A stretch of 64,000 nucleotides of DNA, taken from Bdellovibrionales bacterium (GTDB lineage: Bacteria; Bdellovibrionota; UBA1018; CAIMNF01). The DNA is taken from NCBI GenBank assembly GCA_947502835.1, contig CANNBJ010000003.1, positions 186,001 to 250,000 of the forward strand, read 5' to 3'. The translations under genes and the position numbers were made by a program. The notes beneath the pieces are model-generated. The model saw only the letters and a list, made by a program, of their open reading frames with translations, had not been told where the DNA came from and searched no databases. This document shows positions 34,000 to 41,887 of this stretch, piece after piece. Within the stretch, counting starts at the first letter, position 1; each line of letters starts with the position of its first letter.

Positions 34000-34197
34000 A
34001 TGAAATTGAAAACAAAAAAAGCAGCTGCCAAGCGTTTCAGCTTCTCTGCGACTGGAAAAGTAAAATTCGGACACGCAGGTCGTCGCCACTTGCTCAGCAA
34101 GAAGTCCAACGTGAAAATGCTTGGAATCCGTGCAGATGGATACATGACTGACGGAGATGCCCGCCACGTTCGCAAGTGCATGCCGTACGGCGAGTGA
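34000..34197 (+). CDS. rpmI: 50S ribosomal protein L35
   Basis: 65 residues, the normal L35 length: MKLKTKKAAAKRF at the N-terminus, GHAGRRHLLSKKS in the middle, and MPYGE at the end. The frame is open upstream, but that sequence belongs to the structured repeat. It starts a run with rplT 66 bases downstream. Confidence 0.95.
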   Translation: MKLKTKKAAAKRFSFSATGKVKFGHAGRRHLLSKKSNVKMLGIRADGYMTDGDARHVRKCMPYGE

Positions 34198-34263
34198 GCG
34201 TTCGGCTTCAACCCCAAGAGTAAGAATTAGAAAAAGAGTTTAGGAAAGTTCAAGGAGTAAAAC

Positions 34264-34626
34264 ATGCCTCGCGCAAAACGTGGATTTAAACGCCGTCGTC
34301 GTCATAATAAACTTCGCAATAAAGCGGAAGGATTTGTACTTGGTTTAGGTAGCCAGATCCGCAGAACCTCTGAAGCGATTGATCGCGCCGGGGTGTATGC
34401 GTTCCGTGATCGCCGCGTAAAGAAGCGTGACTTCCGCGGACTCTGGATTGCACGGATGTCTGCTGCCTCCTACGCAAGCGACATCAGCTACAGCCGTTTG
34501 ATCGCAGCTCTCAAAAAGGCTCAAGTGGTGTTGAACCGCAAGATGCTCTCTGAGATCGCAATCCATGATCCGAAAGCGTTCGAAGCAATCGTGGGCAAGG
34601 TCCGAAATCTGGCGCCAGCGGCCTGA
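34264..34626 (+). CDS. rplT: 50S ribosomal protein L20
   Basis: 120 residues. Typical L20 with the basic N-terminal tail (PRAKRGFKRRRRHNKLRNKAEGF) and the globular part (YAFRDRRVKKRDFRGLWIARM, YSRLIAALKKAQVVLNRKMLSEIA). A strong AAGGAG lies before the ATG. L20 often represses its own operon in other bacteria; no candidate site is resolved here. Confidence 0.96.
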   Translation: MPRAKRGFKRRRRHNKLRNKAEGFVLGLGSQIRRTSEAIDRAGVYAFRDRRVKKRDFRGLWIARMSAASYASDISYSRLIAALKKAQVVLNRKMLSEIAIHDPKAFEAIVGKVRNLAPAA

Positions 34627-34670
34627 TTCGGGTAGTTTCGGGCTTAGACCTCGAAATCTTTGATTTTTTT

Positions 34671-34710
34671 GCAAAGGCTCCTTCTCAATAGATGGGGCCT
34701 TTGTTATTTT
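34671..34710 (+). terminator. Terminator/attenuator hairpin between rplT and pheS
   Basis: CAAAGGCTCC (34672-34681) pairs with GGGGCCTTTG (34694-34703) over 10 base pairs, with a 12-base loop followed by TTATTTT. It ends 10 bases before pheS. A Phe-rich open stretch (TTT GAT TTT TTT, 34659-34670, stop TAG at 34689) lies immediately upstream, as in pheST attenuators, but it has no canonical start codon. Confidence 0.55.
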
Positions 34711-34720
34711 GTGGCCCATC

Positions 34721-35749
34721 ATGAGCGTCCATTCCGAGATCGAAGAAAAGGGTAAAGCCGCGTTAAATCAGATCCTTGAGGCGCAGAGTCTCGAGCAACT
34801 CGATGGCTTTCGCGTATCCGTTCTCGGAAAGAAGGGGTCGCTCAGCGAAGCTTTGAAACAGTTGGGCCAGGTTCCCGCAGAGGAGCGTCCGAAACTCGGA
34901 GCGCTCGCCAACGAGTGGAAGGCCAGGATCGAAGCCGCAATCGAGTCTAAAAAAAACGATCTTGAGTCTCTCAAAATCGAAGCGGATCTGAAGAAGACCC
35001 GGATCGATGTCACTCTCCCCGCACGCAAGGTTCACTTGGGTGCGCTTCATCCGATCACACGAACGATCCGTAAAATTTCAGAGACACTCGGACGCATCGG
35101 TTTTGATGTGACCACCGGCCCCGAAGTCGAAACCGACTTCATGAATTTCGAGGCGGTGAATATTCCAAAGGATCATCCTGCGCGCGATATGCAGGATACG
35201 TTTTTTCTAGGACCTGGAGTGGTTCTGCGCTCCCAAACCTCGCCCGTTCAAATGCGGACGATGCGAGAAGAAAAGTGGCCGATCAGGATCCTTTGCCCGG
35301 GAGCCGTTTATCGATGCGATTCGGATGCCACGCACTCGCCCATGTTCCATCAGATCGAAGGTCTATGGGTGGACAAAAAAGTTTCCATGGCGGACCTGAA
35401 AGGGGTTCTTGATTTCTTTGCAAAAGAAACCTTCGGCTCGCAGGTAAAGATCAGGCTTCGTCCGAGCTATTTCCCTTTTGTCGAGCCCGGAGCTGAGGTC
35501 GATGTGAGTTGTGCGATTTGTGCCGGCCGCAATCCCCATTGTCAGGTGTGCAAGGGCACGGGCTGGCTTGAAATCCTGGGCGCGGGGATGGTGCATCCGA
35601 GGCTTTTTGAGCTTGCAGGGTATTCCCCGAATGAAGTGAGTGGCTTTGCGTTTGGAATGGGAGTCGAGCGGATTGCGATGCTCCTGCATGACATTCCGGA
35701 TCTGAGACTCATGTTCCAGGGCGATGAACGGTTTTTGAAACAATTCTAA
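34721..35749 (+). CDS. pheS: Phenylalanyl-tRNA synthetase alpha chain
   Basis: Catalytic subunit of the (alpha-beta)2 enzyme charging tRNA-Phe. The 342 residues have an N-terminal coiled-coil arm (about 1-90) for tRNA binding, then class II motifs: HPARDMQDTFF, LRSQTSPVQMRTM, CPGAVYRCDSDATHSPMFHQIEG and GFAFGMGVERIAML. A four-cysteine segment (CAICAGRNPHCQVC, about 262-275) is present, as in a subset of bacterial PheS proteins. The ATG at 34721 is used; a GTG 12 bases earlier is in frame. No Shine-Dalgarno; TATTTT lies 10 bases upstream and overlaps the terminator tail. Confidence 0.95.
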   Translation: MSVHSEIEEKGKAALNQILEAQSLEQLDGFRVSVLGKKGSLSEALKQLGQVPAEERPKLGALANEWKARIEAAIESKKNDLESLKIEADLKKTRIDVTLPARKVHLGALHPITRTIRKISETLGRIGFDVTTGPEVETDFMNFEAVNIPKDHPARDMQDTFFLGPGVVLRSQTSPVQMRTMREEKWPIRILCPGAVYRCDSDATHSPMFHQIEGLWVDKKVSMADLKGVLDFFAKETFGSQVKIRLRPSYFPFVEPGAEVDVSCAICAGRNPHCQVCKGTGWLEILGAGMVHPRLFELAGYSPNEVSGFAFGMGVERIAMLLHDIPDLRLMFQGDERFLKQF

Positions 35750-35761
35750 GAGAGTTTGGCG

Positions 35762-38248
35762 ATGAAGATTTCCTACAATTGGCTGAATGAATGGGTGGAT
35801 TTGAGTTCTTTGAAGAATCCAAAGGATCTTGCGGACGTATTGACAGCGCGCGGTCTTGAGGTCGAGAGCATCGAGTCTCAAGGCAAGGGGCTTGAGAAAG
35901 TGGTCACAGGCCAGATCATTCTGAAAGACAAGCATCCCGAGGCGGATAGACTCTCCCTTTGCAAAGTGAACATCGGTGCGGGTTCCGAGTACCTCGACAT
36001 CGTATGCGGTGCACAGAATCACAAGCAGGGCGACATGGTGGCGGTGGCCCAGGTCGGTGCGAATCTTCCGAACGGAATGAAGATCGAGAAGGGCAAGATC
36101 CGCGGAGTGGTTTCGATGGGAATGCTTTGCTCCGAGGCCGAGCTTGGCTTCAAAAAGGAATCCGACGGAATTCTGATCTTGCCGCCCAAAACTCCGATCG
36201 GTTGGAAGCTCGCCGATGTGCTCGCGCTCGATGATACGATTCTTGAGATCAAACTCACGGCAAATCGCGGAGACTGCCTGAGTCACCGCGGAATCGCGCG
36301 CGAAGTTGCGGCAGCTCTGGGGCTCCAGCTCAAGGCTCCGAAAGTTCGTGAATTCACAGGGAAGGGGTCTCCCATCCGGGTGGAGCTCGATGCGGGCGAG
36401 GATGCTCCCCAGTTTTTCGGAGCCTATCTTACCGGAGTGAAAGTCGGACCATCGCCCGGCTGGCTCAAGACCCGGCTTGAATCCATTGGTCAGCGCTCGA
36501 TCAATAACTTGGTCGATGTGAGCAATTTCCTGATGTTTGAATATGGTTTTCCCGTTCACATTTATGATGCGGGTAAAATCCGCGGGCAAGTGATCCGGGT
36601 CCGGAAATCAACGTCCGGCGAAACGCTTCCTCTTTTGGATGGAGGCGAGGTCACGCTTACGGGCGAGGAGATTCTGATTGCCGACGGCGAGCGGCCGATT
36701 GGTCTTGCCGGAGTCATGGGTGGAGGAAACTCCGAGGTCAGCGATGAAACGCGCAATGTATTTTTGGAGTGCGCCGAGTTCAATCCGACTTTGGTTCGGC
36801 GTGCCGCATTTCGCTTCTCAAGGCGGTCTGAGGCTTCGCTTCGGTTTGAAAAGGGGATTGATCCGCGGGGCCATCGCGAGGCAACGGCAAGGCTGATGGA
36901 TCTCGTTGTGAAACTCGCAGGGGGTGAGCCTGCAGGTGAGGTGATGGCGGAGCTTCCTTCGCGCTCTGGCTTCAAGGCAAAGACTATCGAGACTTCCGCC
37001 GATTTTTTGAATTCCTTTTTGGGTACGGAGATTCCCCGCGAGAAAATGGTTTCCGTGTTTCAGTCGCTTGGAATCACTGTAGAGCAAAAGAGCGGTGGCG
37101 AGCAAAAAGGGGACGCCGGGTTTAATCTCACTCCGCCCACCTACCGGTTGGATCTCACCATCAAAGAGGATTTTGCAGAGGAGCTTGCGCGCACCATAGG
37201 CTATGACGCCATTCCGGCCACGATTCCCGTTCTCACTGGAATGCCAAAGAGCCGGAAGGGCGATTCGAAGCGCCACCGTCTGGTCACCATGGACCGGATC
37301 AAGGATGTGCTCGCAGGACTTGGTCTTCGTGAGGCGCTGACGTACGCGTTCCAGAGCGAGGCATGGCTTTCAAAGTTTGGAATGAAGTCGAGCGTGAAGA
37401 TCCTGAACCCGCTCTCGGAAGAGCAGGGATTTTTGGTGCCCTCGCTCCTTCCCGGAATTCTCAAGGCGTATCAGGAAAACGAGCGCCATCATTTCGGATC
37501 CGAGCCGCTTTCGGTCAGGCTCTTCGAAATAAGGCCCGTATTCTCGTTTTCGGGCGAAAAGATCGAGGCTAAAGGGGAGGCTGAAACCGGAGTCGTTGAA
37601 AGGTTCAGGCTTTCACTTCTACTCTCGGGCCCGAGGCTCGATCAGGCACTCAAATCCGAGCGCGGTGAGATTGACTTCTTTGACCTGAAGGCTGTGATGG
37701 AGTCACTCTTTGATCAGCTGAAGACCCGGGGAATTCGAACCAGGGCCGCCGATACCACGATTTTGGGGTCGCAATCCCATCTGTACCATCCGGGCCAGAC
37801 CCTCCAACTCACAGCGGGGAAGGATCCGGTCGGGTTTATCGGGAGGATTCATCCTCGTTTGGAGTCGGAATTGAAACTTTCAAGGCCCGTCTTCTGGGGT
37901 GAGATCGAACTTGAGCCAGTCATTGCCCTGACCCCTGAGAAAGAGGTGTCGTTCAAGGCTTGGTCCGGGTTTCCGACCATAGAACGCGATTTTGCCCTCT
38001 TGGTTGAGGAAACGGTTGCCTCCGAAAGCCTTGTACAAAGTGCATTAAAATCGGGGAAGCCCATTGCAAAAGTCGTAAAGATTTTTGATACTTACAAGGG
38101 AGCTCACATACCAGAAGGCAAGATCAGCATCGGAGTCCGGGTGATCTTTTCGGATGAGTCAAAGAGCCTGGAAGAGAAGCAAGTCGATCAATGTGCGGAG
38201 CAGATTGTCCAGAAATGGAAAGACGAGTTCCAAGCAAGCTTGCGATGA
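35762..38248 (+). CDS. pheT: Phenylalanyl-tRNA synthetase beta chain
   Basis: 828 residues. The N-terminal tRNA-binding OB domain (VVTGQIILKDKHPEADRLSLCKVNIG, about 38-63), B3/B4 editing domain, B5 domain, inactive synthetase core and C-terminal anticodon-binding domain (WSGFPTIERDFALLVEETV onward) follow in normal order. The ATG at 35762 starts 12 bases after pheS. Confidence 0.96.
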   Translation: MKISYNWLNEWVDLSSLKNPKDLADVLTARGLEVESIESQGKGLEKVVTGQIILKDKHPEADRLSLCKVNIGAGSEYLDIVCGAQNHKQGDMVAVAQVGANLPNGMKIEKGKIRGVVSMGMLCSEAELGFKKESDGILILPPKTPIGWKLADVLALDDTILEIKLTANRGDCLSHRGIAREVAAALGLQLKAPKVREFTGKGSPIRVELDAGEDAPQFFGAYLTGVKVGPSPGWLKTRLESIGQRSINNLVDVSNFLMFEYGFPVHIYDAGKIRGQVIRVRKSTSGETLPLLDGGEVTLTGEEILIADGERPIGLAGVMGGGNSEVSDETRNVFLECAEFNPTLVRRAAFRFSRRSEASLRFEKGIDPRGHREATARLMDLVVKLAGGEPAGEVMAELPSRSGFKAKTIETSADFLNSFLGTEIPREKMVSVFQSLGITVEQKSGGEQKGDAGFNLTPPTYRLDLTIKEDFAEELARTIGYDAIPATIPVLTGMPKSRKGDSKRHRLVTMDRIKDVLAGLGLREALTYAFQSEAWLSKFGMKSSVKILNPLSEEQGFLVPSLLPGILKAYQENERHHFGSEPLSVRLFEIRPVFSFSGEKIEAKGEAETGVVERFRLSLLLSGPRLDQALKSERGEIDFFDLKAVMESLFDQLKTRGIRTRAADTTILGSQSHLYHPGQTLQLTAGKDPVGFIGRIHPRLESELKLSRPVFWGEIELEPVIALTPEKEVSFKAWSGFPTIERDFALLVEETVASESLVQSALKSGKPIAKVVKIFDTYKGAHIPEGKISIGVRVIFSDESKSLEEKQVDQCAEQIVQKWKDEFQASLR

Positions 38249-38267
38249 GAATTTTGGAGGATGACCT

Positions 38268-38627
38268 GTGGCATTAACAAAAGCGGATTTAGTGGATTCA
38301 ATTCATGAAAAGATCGGTTTCTCGAAAAAAGAAGCTGCCGACATTGTCGAACTGATCTTCGATACCATCAAAGGTGCATTGACCGACGGAGACAAGATCA
38401 AGATTTCAGGATTTGGGAATTTCGTGGTCCGCGAAAAACGCGCCCGCACAGGACGAAATCCTCAGACCGGGCAAGCCATCGAGATCTCCGCCCGCCGTGT
38501 CCTTACCTTTAAACCCTCACAAGTTCTTCGGACTGATGTGAACGATACGCTGAAGGGCAAGGCCATCACCGAAGAGATGATTCGCCGTCGCAATCACAAA
38601 GACGAGGATGATGAGGACGAGGAATAA
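38268..38627 (+). CDS. ihfA: Integration host factor alpha subunit / HU-family protein
   Basis: DNA-bending protein of 119 residues. The body matches IHF-alpha (LTKADLVDSIHEKIGFSKKEAADIVELIFDTIK, ISGFGNFVVREKRARTGRNPQTG, RRVLTFKPSQVLR) with the DNA-intercalating Pro in GRNPQTG. A 15-20 residue acidic tail (DEDDEDEE) is added at the C-terminus. The start is GTG with TGGAGG upstream. The position after pheT matches the enterobacterial pheST-ihfA order. Confidence 0.9.
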   Translation: MALTKADLVDSIHEKIGFSKKEAADIVELIFDTIKGALTDGDKIKISGFGNFVVREKRARTGRNPQTGQAIEISARRVLTFKPSQVLRTDVNDTLKGKAITEEMIRRRNHKDEDDEDEE

Positions 38628-38629
38628 GC

Positions 38630-39088
38630 GTGAACGGATTGATTCCGGACAGAACGTTTTTCCGAATCGGTGATGTTGCAGGAATTCTGGGTCTCAAGAC
38701 CCACGTGATCCGTTTTTGGGAAGGGGAATTCCCGTTCCTTGCTCCCGAAAAAGGCCCGAATGGCCAGAGGGTGTATCGCAGGTCCCAGATTGAATCGCTG
38801 ATTCTCGTGAAACATTTGCTCCATGTGGAGCGATACTCGATCGAGGGCGCCAAAAAACGCATCACCGAGCTTCGGAAATCAGGAAAACTCCGTGAATTCA
38901 TCCGTGAACTTTCAGGCGGTGGAACCTCTCCGGGTGCCCGGTCAGCGGAGGTTGCGGATCTTGGGCCTGGATCCGTCATTTCCAAGAACGGCATCGAGTC
39001 GCTTGAATCGAAGATTGAGGAGCTTCAGGACCTCATTCGCAATCCCTCAGCCTTGGGGATCGAAGTTCCCGGTCTCAAGCCTTTTTAA
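38630..39088 (+). CDS. MerR-family transcriptional regulator
   Basis: 152 residues from a GTG two bases after the ihfA stop. The N-terminal winged helix is clear: FFRIGDVAGILGLKTHVIRFWEGEFP, then QRVYRRSQIESLILVKHLLHVERYSIEGAKKRI. The remainder is a Gly/Ser linker and a short helix (ESLESKIEELQDLI). No metal-binding cysteines follow. Genes of this type commonly follow ihfA in delta-proteobacteria; the ligand and targets are unknown. Confidence 0.85.
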   Translation: MNGLIPDRTFFRIGDVAGILGLKTHVIRFWEGEFPFLAPEKGPNGQRVYRRSQIESLILVKHLLHVERYSIEGAKKRITELRKSGKLREFIRELSGGGTSPGARSAEVADLGPGSVISKNGIESLESKIEELQDLIRNPSALGIEVPGLKPF

Positions 39089-39098
39089 CAGCGACCTG

Positions 39099-40052
39099 TC
39101 AAAGGATCGCCTTGATGATTTCAGCCGCGAAATTCCGCCCCCCGTGGACTTTTTCAAGCTGCACAAGCAGGCCCGGACTTGTGATGTTGTAATCCGAGAT
39201 TTTCCCATCGATGAAATCAATCGCTGCCAGTGCGATCCTCTGATCCCGTAGGGAGCTGCCGACCTCAAGCGCGATTTCCTGCTCGCGCAAGGTGGGGTGA
39301 TGGGCTTCGATTCTCGACCCTTGATCGATGAGGACCCGGAAATCACCATCAGCCGGGAATTTCTTCAATGCTGCAATCAACTTGCCCCCGGCAAACCACA
39401 TCCGGACTTCCCCTTGGTTGATCCCGGGAAGGTACTCTTGCACGAGGATCGGATTCCGGAATCGGTCGGAATCGATTTCAAGATGGGAGAGGAACTCATC
39501 AAGTTTTGCCGGTTGTTCGCGTCGCTTTACTCCGATGCTTTGGGCCAGGTTCATGGGCTTGCTGACCCACGCGGACCACTTTCGGGCCTTTGAATAGGCG
39601 GCGAACGCATCCGTTTCACTCAGGATCACTTCATTTTGCGGAGCGAGATGGTGAAGTTCGGGAGGGGGAAGCTTTTCGCTTTGAAATGCAATCAAGGAGG
39701 GGGGATTCAAGATCTGTTCCTCCGCTGCGCCCCGTGCAAGGAGCTCTTCGAGGAGTTTCCGATAATGCTGATCGACGGGCGGATCGATCCGGAAGTGGAT
39801 TTGGCTGAATTTTGACGGATGGATCCGGACAGGATTCGCTGGTTCTTCGTGCTGATGCTTGGAAAATGGAAAAACCTTGAGGAGAGCGTTTTGTGCGTCG
39901 AGCACTTGATCCGAATCAGTCCAGAATGTTTTCACTCCAAGATTCGCCGCTTCGTGGGCCAGCCGGAGCGTGGTATCCTGCTCTCGGTCCAATGTTCTCC
40001 AGGGATCCGTGATCCAGAGGAGAGATTTCGAAGACAACGGGGAATTCGGCAT
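39099..40052 (-). CDS. ATP-grasp protein, glutathione-synthetase (GshB)-like
   Basis: 317 residues from MPNSPLSSK. The N-terminal domain (ITDPWRTLDREQDTTLRLAHEA, FRIDPPVDQHYRKLL) and the ATP-grasp domain (WVSKPMNLAQSIGV, ILVQEYLPGINQGEVRMWFAGGKLIAALKK, FIDGKISDYNITSPGLLVQLE) match GshB layout. The final N-x-T-S-P-G motif includes metal-binding residues. Conserved glycine-rich loops are weakened, so it may ligate another acid and amine. Its start codon shares bases with the divergent lytic transglycosylase start. TACCCT lies 6 bases upstream of the ATG. Confidence 0.7.
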   Translation of the reverse strand: MPNSPLSSKSLLWITDPWRTLDREQDTTLRLAHEAANLGVKTFWTDSDQVLDAQNALLKVFPFSKHQHEEPANPVRIHPSKFSQIHFRIDPPVDQHYRKLLEELLARGAAEEQILNPPSLIAFQSEKLPPPELHHLAPQNEVILSETDAFAAYSKARKWSAWVSKPMNLAQSIGVKRREQPAKLDEFLSHLEIDSDRFRNPILVQEYLPGINQGEVRMWFAGGKLIAALKKFPADGDFRVLIDQGSRIEAHHPTLREQEIALEVGSSLRDQRIALAAIDFIDGKISDYNITSPGLLVQLEKVHGGRNFAAEIIKAIL

Positions 40053-41880
40053 GCACACAGGGTACGGAAAATCGGGGATTTTGAAAACAGCATTCATCGC
40101 ATCTCTGGGGCTCGCTGCCTGTAGCACCCCTGAGCTTCCCCCGCAGACCGCCGTTGATTATTCCGCCGAAATCCAGGCACGAAAGCCCGATGCAACCAAG
40201 GTGGCACAAGGAGAGGGGGTCCGTCTCTCCGAGGCGATGAACCGGAATCTGTCGGAAAGCCCGCTCACGCCCGAGCGGAAGGGCATGCTCCTCTTGATCG
40301 AGAAGTCAAAACGCAAAGGAAGGGGCGATGAGGCCTTTGATGTGTGCTCTTCACGTTATGGATCAGCACCCGAGTGCACTGTTCTCAAGTCGGCTTGGGC
40401 CGATACTTTTTTCGAGGATGAGCTGGTGTTGGATGACGCGGACTCCGAGATGGCGCTCAAATTATCCCAGCGAAATACCCAGGCGAAACTCACTCGTTCC
40501 TTCAAGAACAAGCACGGGAAGGTGATTCATGCGGTTTATCGCGGACTCCTGGAGGGCAAGATCGATCGGGTGGAGGATCAAATCGAGGGTGATTATTACC
40601 GGGCCTTGAAACGGATTGATTCCTGGACTCCGGAGCTTGAAGCTCTTGCCAAGCGACTGGTAAAGGCGGAATCCTGTGCCGATCCGGAGGTCTATGTTTA
40701 CCTTGGATTGAAAGGCGAAGAGTTTTTTCCGGATGAAGACAAGATGGAGCAGGTTTTGGAGCTTTACCGTAAATCCGATTCCTGCAACCTCGAGAACGCC
40801 ACGAACAAATATGTCCAGCTCGCACGATTCCGCCTCGGACTCCTTTCGATTGTGAAGAAGGACTGCGAGCAGGCGCAAAAGGTCTTCAATCGGCTCGCCA
40901 AGATGGGAGTCAACGACTACTCAACGCGCGCGCATTACTGGAGCGCTTACTGCGCACGGGCAGGTTCAAAAAAGGAGGAGTTTCTTGCAAGTTTTGATGA
41001 GCTCTTCCGGATGAATCCGTTGGGATTCCACACGCTCTCGATCAATTACGGTGACTCCATTCTGGTCGAGAACCTCTTGAAGCCCATTGATCCGATTGTG
41101 AAAACACGCGCAGCTTCGGAAGGCAGCTTCAACATGTGGATCCGGATGCTCGAGGATTACGACCAGCTCGGGGAATCCGCCATGGTCCGGAGATTGCTCA
41201 CCCCGGTTCGAAAGAATCCGGAATACCTTCTCAAACTCGAGCCCGGGGTCAGGCTCTACCTTTCCACGTTTGCCTACAGGTCAAAGGACACATTCTCCCT
41301 CTTCCGGATGCTCGACAGTGTGTTCCGGACCCAGTCCGGATATGTCGTGGACTCGACATTGAAGCTTTTTTATCCCCTCAAATTCATTGAAAGCATTGTA
41401 GACGGCGCGAAACGCGTGAATCCGCTGCTCGTCGCCGCGTTGATCCGGCAGGAAAGCGCCTTTCAAGAGAATGCCCGCTCAAGAGTCGGGGCGCTTGGTC
41501 TCATGCAGCTCATGCCGGCAACCGCTCGACTCATGGACCGCGGGATCAAGCGAAGTCAGCTTCTGAAGCCTGAGGTGAATATCCGTCTTGGAATCCGATA
41601 TTTTGAAATCCTCGTGGAGCGCTACAACGGGGATGTCGAGCTTGCACTGGCAGCCTACAATGCCGGAGCGGAAGTTGTGGATCGATGGCAGAAGCGATAT
41701 CCAACACGCAACCGTTTGTTGTTCCTCGATCTGATGCCCTATGCGGAGACCCGCAACTATGTGACCTTGATTGGACGGAATTACTATTGGTACTCCAAAA
41801 TTTACGGAGAGACCGTGAGAGCCCTTGCGGGTACGGGCGAATCCGCACGTTCCGAATTCCGCGGGTTGAAACCGGAGTAG
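40051..41880 (+). CDS. Soluble lytic murein transglycosylase (SLT family) lipoprotein
   Basis: 609 residues. The signal peptide ends at LGLAAC (C24), so it is a lipoprotein. A long alpha-superhelical region (about 60-440) as in Slt70 precedes the catalytic SLT domain: VAALIRQESAFQ with catalytic Glu, SRVGALGLMQLMPATA and LALAAYNAGAEVVDRW, then ETRNYVTLIGRNYYWYSKIYG. It cleaves the MurNAc-GlcNAc bond, forming 1,6-anhydroMurNAc, during wall turnover. The ATG is preceded by GGGGAA. The acyl-CoA ligase starts 7 bases after its stop. Confidence 0.88.
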   Translation: MHTGYGKSGILKTAFIASLGLAACSTPELPPQTAVDYSAEIQARKPDATKVAQGEGVRLSEAMNRNLSESPLTPERKGMLLLIEKSKRKGRGDEAFDVCSSRYGSAPECTVLKSAWADTFFEDELVLDDADSEMALKLSQRNTQAKLTRSFKNKHGKVIHAVYRGLLEGKIDRVEDQIEGDYYRALKRIDSWTPELEALAKRLVKAESCADPEVYVYLGLKGEEFFPDEDKMEQVLELYRKSDSCNLENATNKYVQLARFRLGLLSIVKKDCEQAQKVFNRLAKMGVNDYSTRAHYWSAYCARAGSKKEEFLASFDELFRMNPLGFHTLSINYGDSILVENLLKPIDPIVKTRAASEGSFNMWIRMLEDYDQLGESAMVRRLLTPVRKNPEYLLKLEPGVRLYLSTFAYRSKDTFSLFRMLDSVFRTQSGYVVDSTLKLFYPLKFIESIVDGAKRVNPLLVAALIRQESAFQENARSRVGALGLMQLMPATARLMDRGIKRSQLLKPEVNIRLGIRYFEILVERYNGDVELALAAYNAGAEVVDRWQKRYPTRNRLLFLDLMPYAETRNYVTLIGRNYYWYSKIYGETVRALAGTGESARSEFRGLKPE

Positions 41881-41887
41881 GAACGGG

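Noticed and set aside
35363-36589. Minus-strand frame of about 400 codons opposite pheS and pheT
   Set aside because: Both synthetase genes are certain and cover the whole stretch.
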